Below are positions 49,545-50,278 of a DNA stretch of 50,278 bases, one piece after another (positions within the stretch are counted from its first letter, which is position 1; every line of letters starts with the position of its first letter). The position numbers and the translations under genes were made by a program. The stretch is from an uncultured bacterium. GTDB lineage: Bacteria > Verrucomicrobiota > Kiritimatiellia > RFP12 > UBA1067. The stretch covers positions 1 to 50,278 of the forward strand of contig CACYNF010000006.1 in the NCBI GenBank assembly GCA_902775595.1. The letters run 5' to 3'. Under the pieces are notes generated by a model. That model saw only the letters and a program-made list of their open reading frames with translations. It searched no databases and had not been told where the DNA came from.

Positions 49545-50278
49545 TCATTCGACTGTTACAGATTTCGCCAGGTTGCGCGGCTGGTCTATTTCGCATCCGC
49601 GAAGCCGAGCGACGTGGTACGCAAAGAGCTGGAGCACCACCACCGTCACGATTGGCGACAGCTCCGCGCATGTCTTCGGAATCACAAGCGCATCCGTTAC
49701 TGCCGCGGCCGCCGCCTTATCGCCCTCGGTCACTACGCCAACGACCGGTGCCATGCGCGCACGGCACTCCTGCACGTTGCCGAGAGTCTTTTCCTTGCCG
49801 GGAATGTCGGCGAGAAGCGCGACGACAGGAGTCTTCTCCGAGAGGAGCGCAATCGGCCCGTGCTTGAGCTCCGCCGCCTGGTAGCCCTCGGCATGCACAT
49901 AGGCGACTTCCTTGATCTTAAGCGCTCCCTCAAGCGCCACTGGGTGCAGCATTCCGCGCCCGATGAAAAACATGTCGTCGGCCTTAGCGTACTTTTCCGC
50001 GACTTTCGCGATTGCATCGTTGCCCTCGAGCACCTTGCCGACGAGCTCGGGGAGACGCGAGATCTCCTTCACGAGCCTGTCGCCGTCCTCAAAGGAGAGT
50101 CGGCGTGTCCTGCCGAGCTTAAGTGCCGTCATGAGAAGCGCCGTCACCTGCGCGGTAAACGCCTTCGTGGATGCGACGGAAATCTCGGGCCCAGCGTGAA
50201 GATATACGCCACGCCCGGCTTCACGTGCGATTGTGGAGCCGACGACGTTGCACAGTCCCGCCTCGTGAATGAGCCTTG
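49545..50278 (-). CDS. glmS: Glutamine-fructose-6-phosphate aminotransferase (GlmS), C-terminal part
   Basis: The last 244 residues of GlmS, which makes glucosamine-6-phosphate; the N-terminal glutaminase lies beyond the right edge. Seen here are the SIS isomerase repeats: CNVVGSTIAREA, HAGPEISVASTKAFTAQVTAL, FFIGRGMLHPVALEGALKIKEVAYVHAEGYQAAELKHGPIALL, and the canonical end GCEIDQPRNLAKSVTVE. The gene ends 16 nt before gltB starts, so glmS and gltB are probably co-transcribed; both use glutamine. Confidence 0.95.
   Translation of the reverse strand, partial: RLIHEAGLCNVVGSTIAREAGRGVYLHAGPEISVASTKAFTAQVTALLMTALKLGRTRRLSFEDGDRLVKEISRLPELVGKVLEGNDAIAKVAEKYAKADDMFFIGRGMLHPVALEGALKIKEVAYVHAEGYQAAELKHGPIALLSEKTPVVALLADIPGKEKTLGNVQECRARMAPVVGVVTEGDKAAAAAVTDALVIPKTCAELSPIVTVVVLQLFAYHVARLRGCEIDQPRNLAKSVTVE

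Overview
The window is a GC-rich, densely coded bacterial chromosome segment of about 60% GC. All but one of the protein genes are on the minus strand. It encodes LPS biosynthesis and export (kdsA, lptA-like, lptB), outer-membrane and periplasmic proteins, and an HPr-kinase regulatory PTS without permeases. It also carries large, poorly classified secreted glycan-degrading proteins. This points to a Gram-negative member of the PVC group, most like an uncultured Verrucomicrobiota/Kiritimatiellota-type glycan degrader. That placement is inferred from gene content; no marker phylogeny was run.

Layout. (1) 1-3663: ClC channel (partial), DJ-1/YajL protein, a membrane-anchored RRM RNA-binding protein, and the primary sigma factor rpoD. 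(2) 3799-11336: a tight operon read leftward as kdsA, lptA-like, lptB, hpf, hprK, ptsH, ptsI, a short KAS III and a FabG-like reductase, with several start/stop overlaps. (3) 11379-29768: a glycan and deoxy-sugar locus with rhamnulokinase, two large secreted glycosidase-like proteins, a DUF4091-type hydrolase/TPR-CBM9/outer-membrane-barrel operon, and an operon of class II aldolase, CE7-GH43 fusion, exported Gfo/Idh/MocA oxidoreductase and TIM-barrel-DUF1080 fusion. (4) 29882-34232: 5-formyl-THF cyclo-ligase fused to a membrane domain (the only plus-strand gene), an orphan basic protein, a repeat-bearing gap, and an Ogt-type methyltransferase with an extra domain. (5) 34258-40918: an aromatic amino acid operon with tyrA, a thioredoxin-fold giant protein and a single polypeptide joining AroC, AroD and AroE. 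(6) 41096-44708: tRNA-Arg(CCG), argB, argD and lysS, apparently one unit. (7) 44837-50278: gltB and the 3' part of glmS.

Four observations stand out. gltB carries at least six in-frame palindromic mini-repeats from three families, each adding up to about 25 residues in a variable loop, comparable in kind to the palindromic elements of Rickettsia. Three glycan promoters share a 16-bp palindrome (core ATAC-N4-GTAT) abutting the -35 box, which predicts a regulon. Seven genes have a -10 hexamer 6-10 nt from the start codon, implying leaderless or near-leaderless mRNAs. The glycan locus contains a TIM-barrel/DUF1080 fusion next to an exported Gfo/Idh/MocA oxidoreductase, matching the 3-keto-glycoside route of glycan cleavage.
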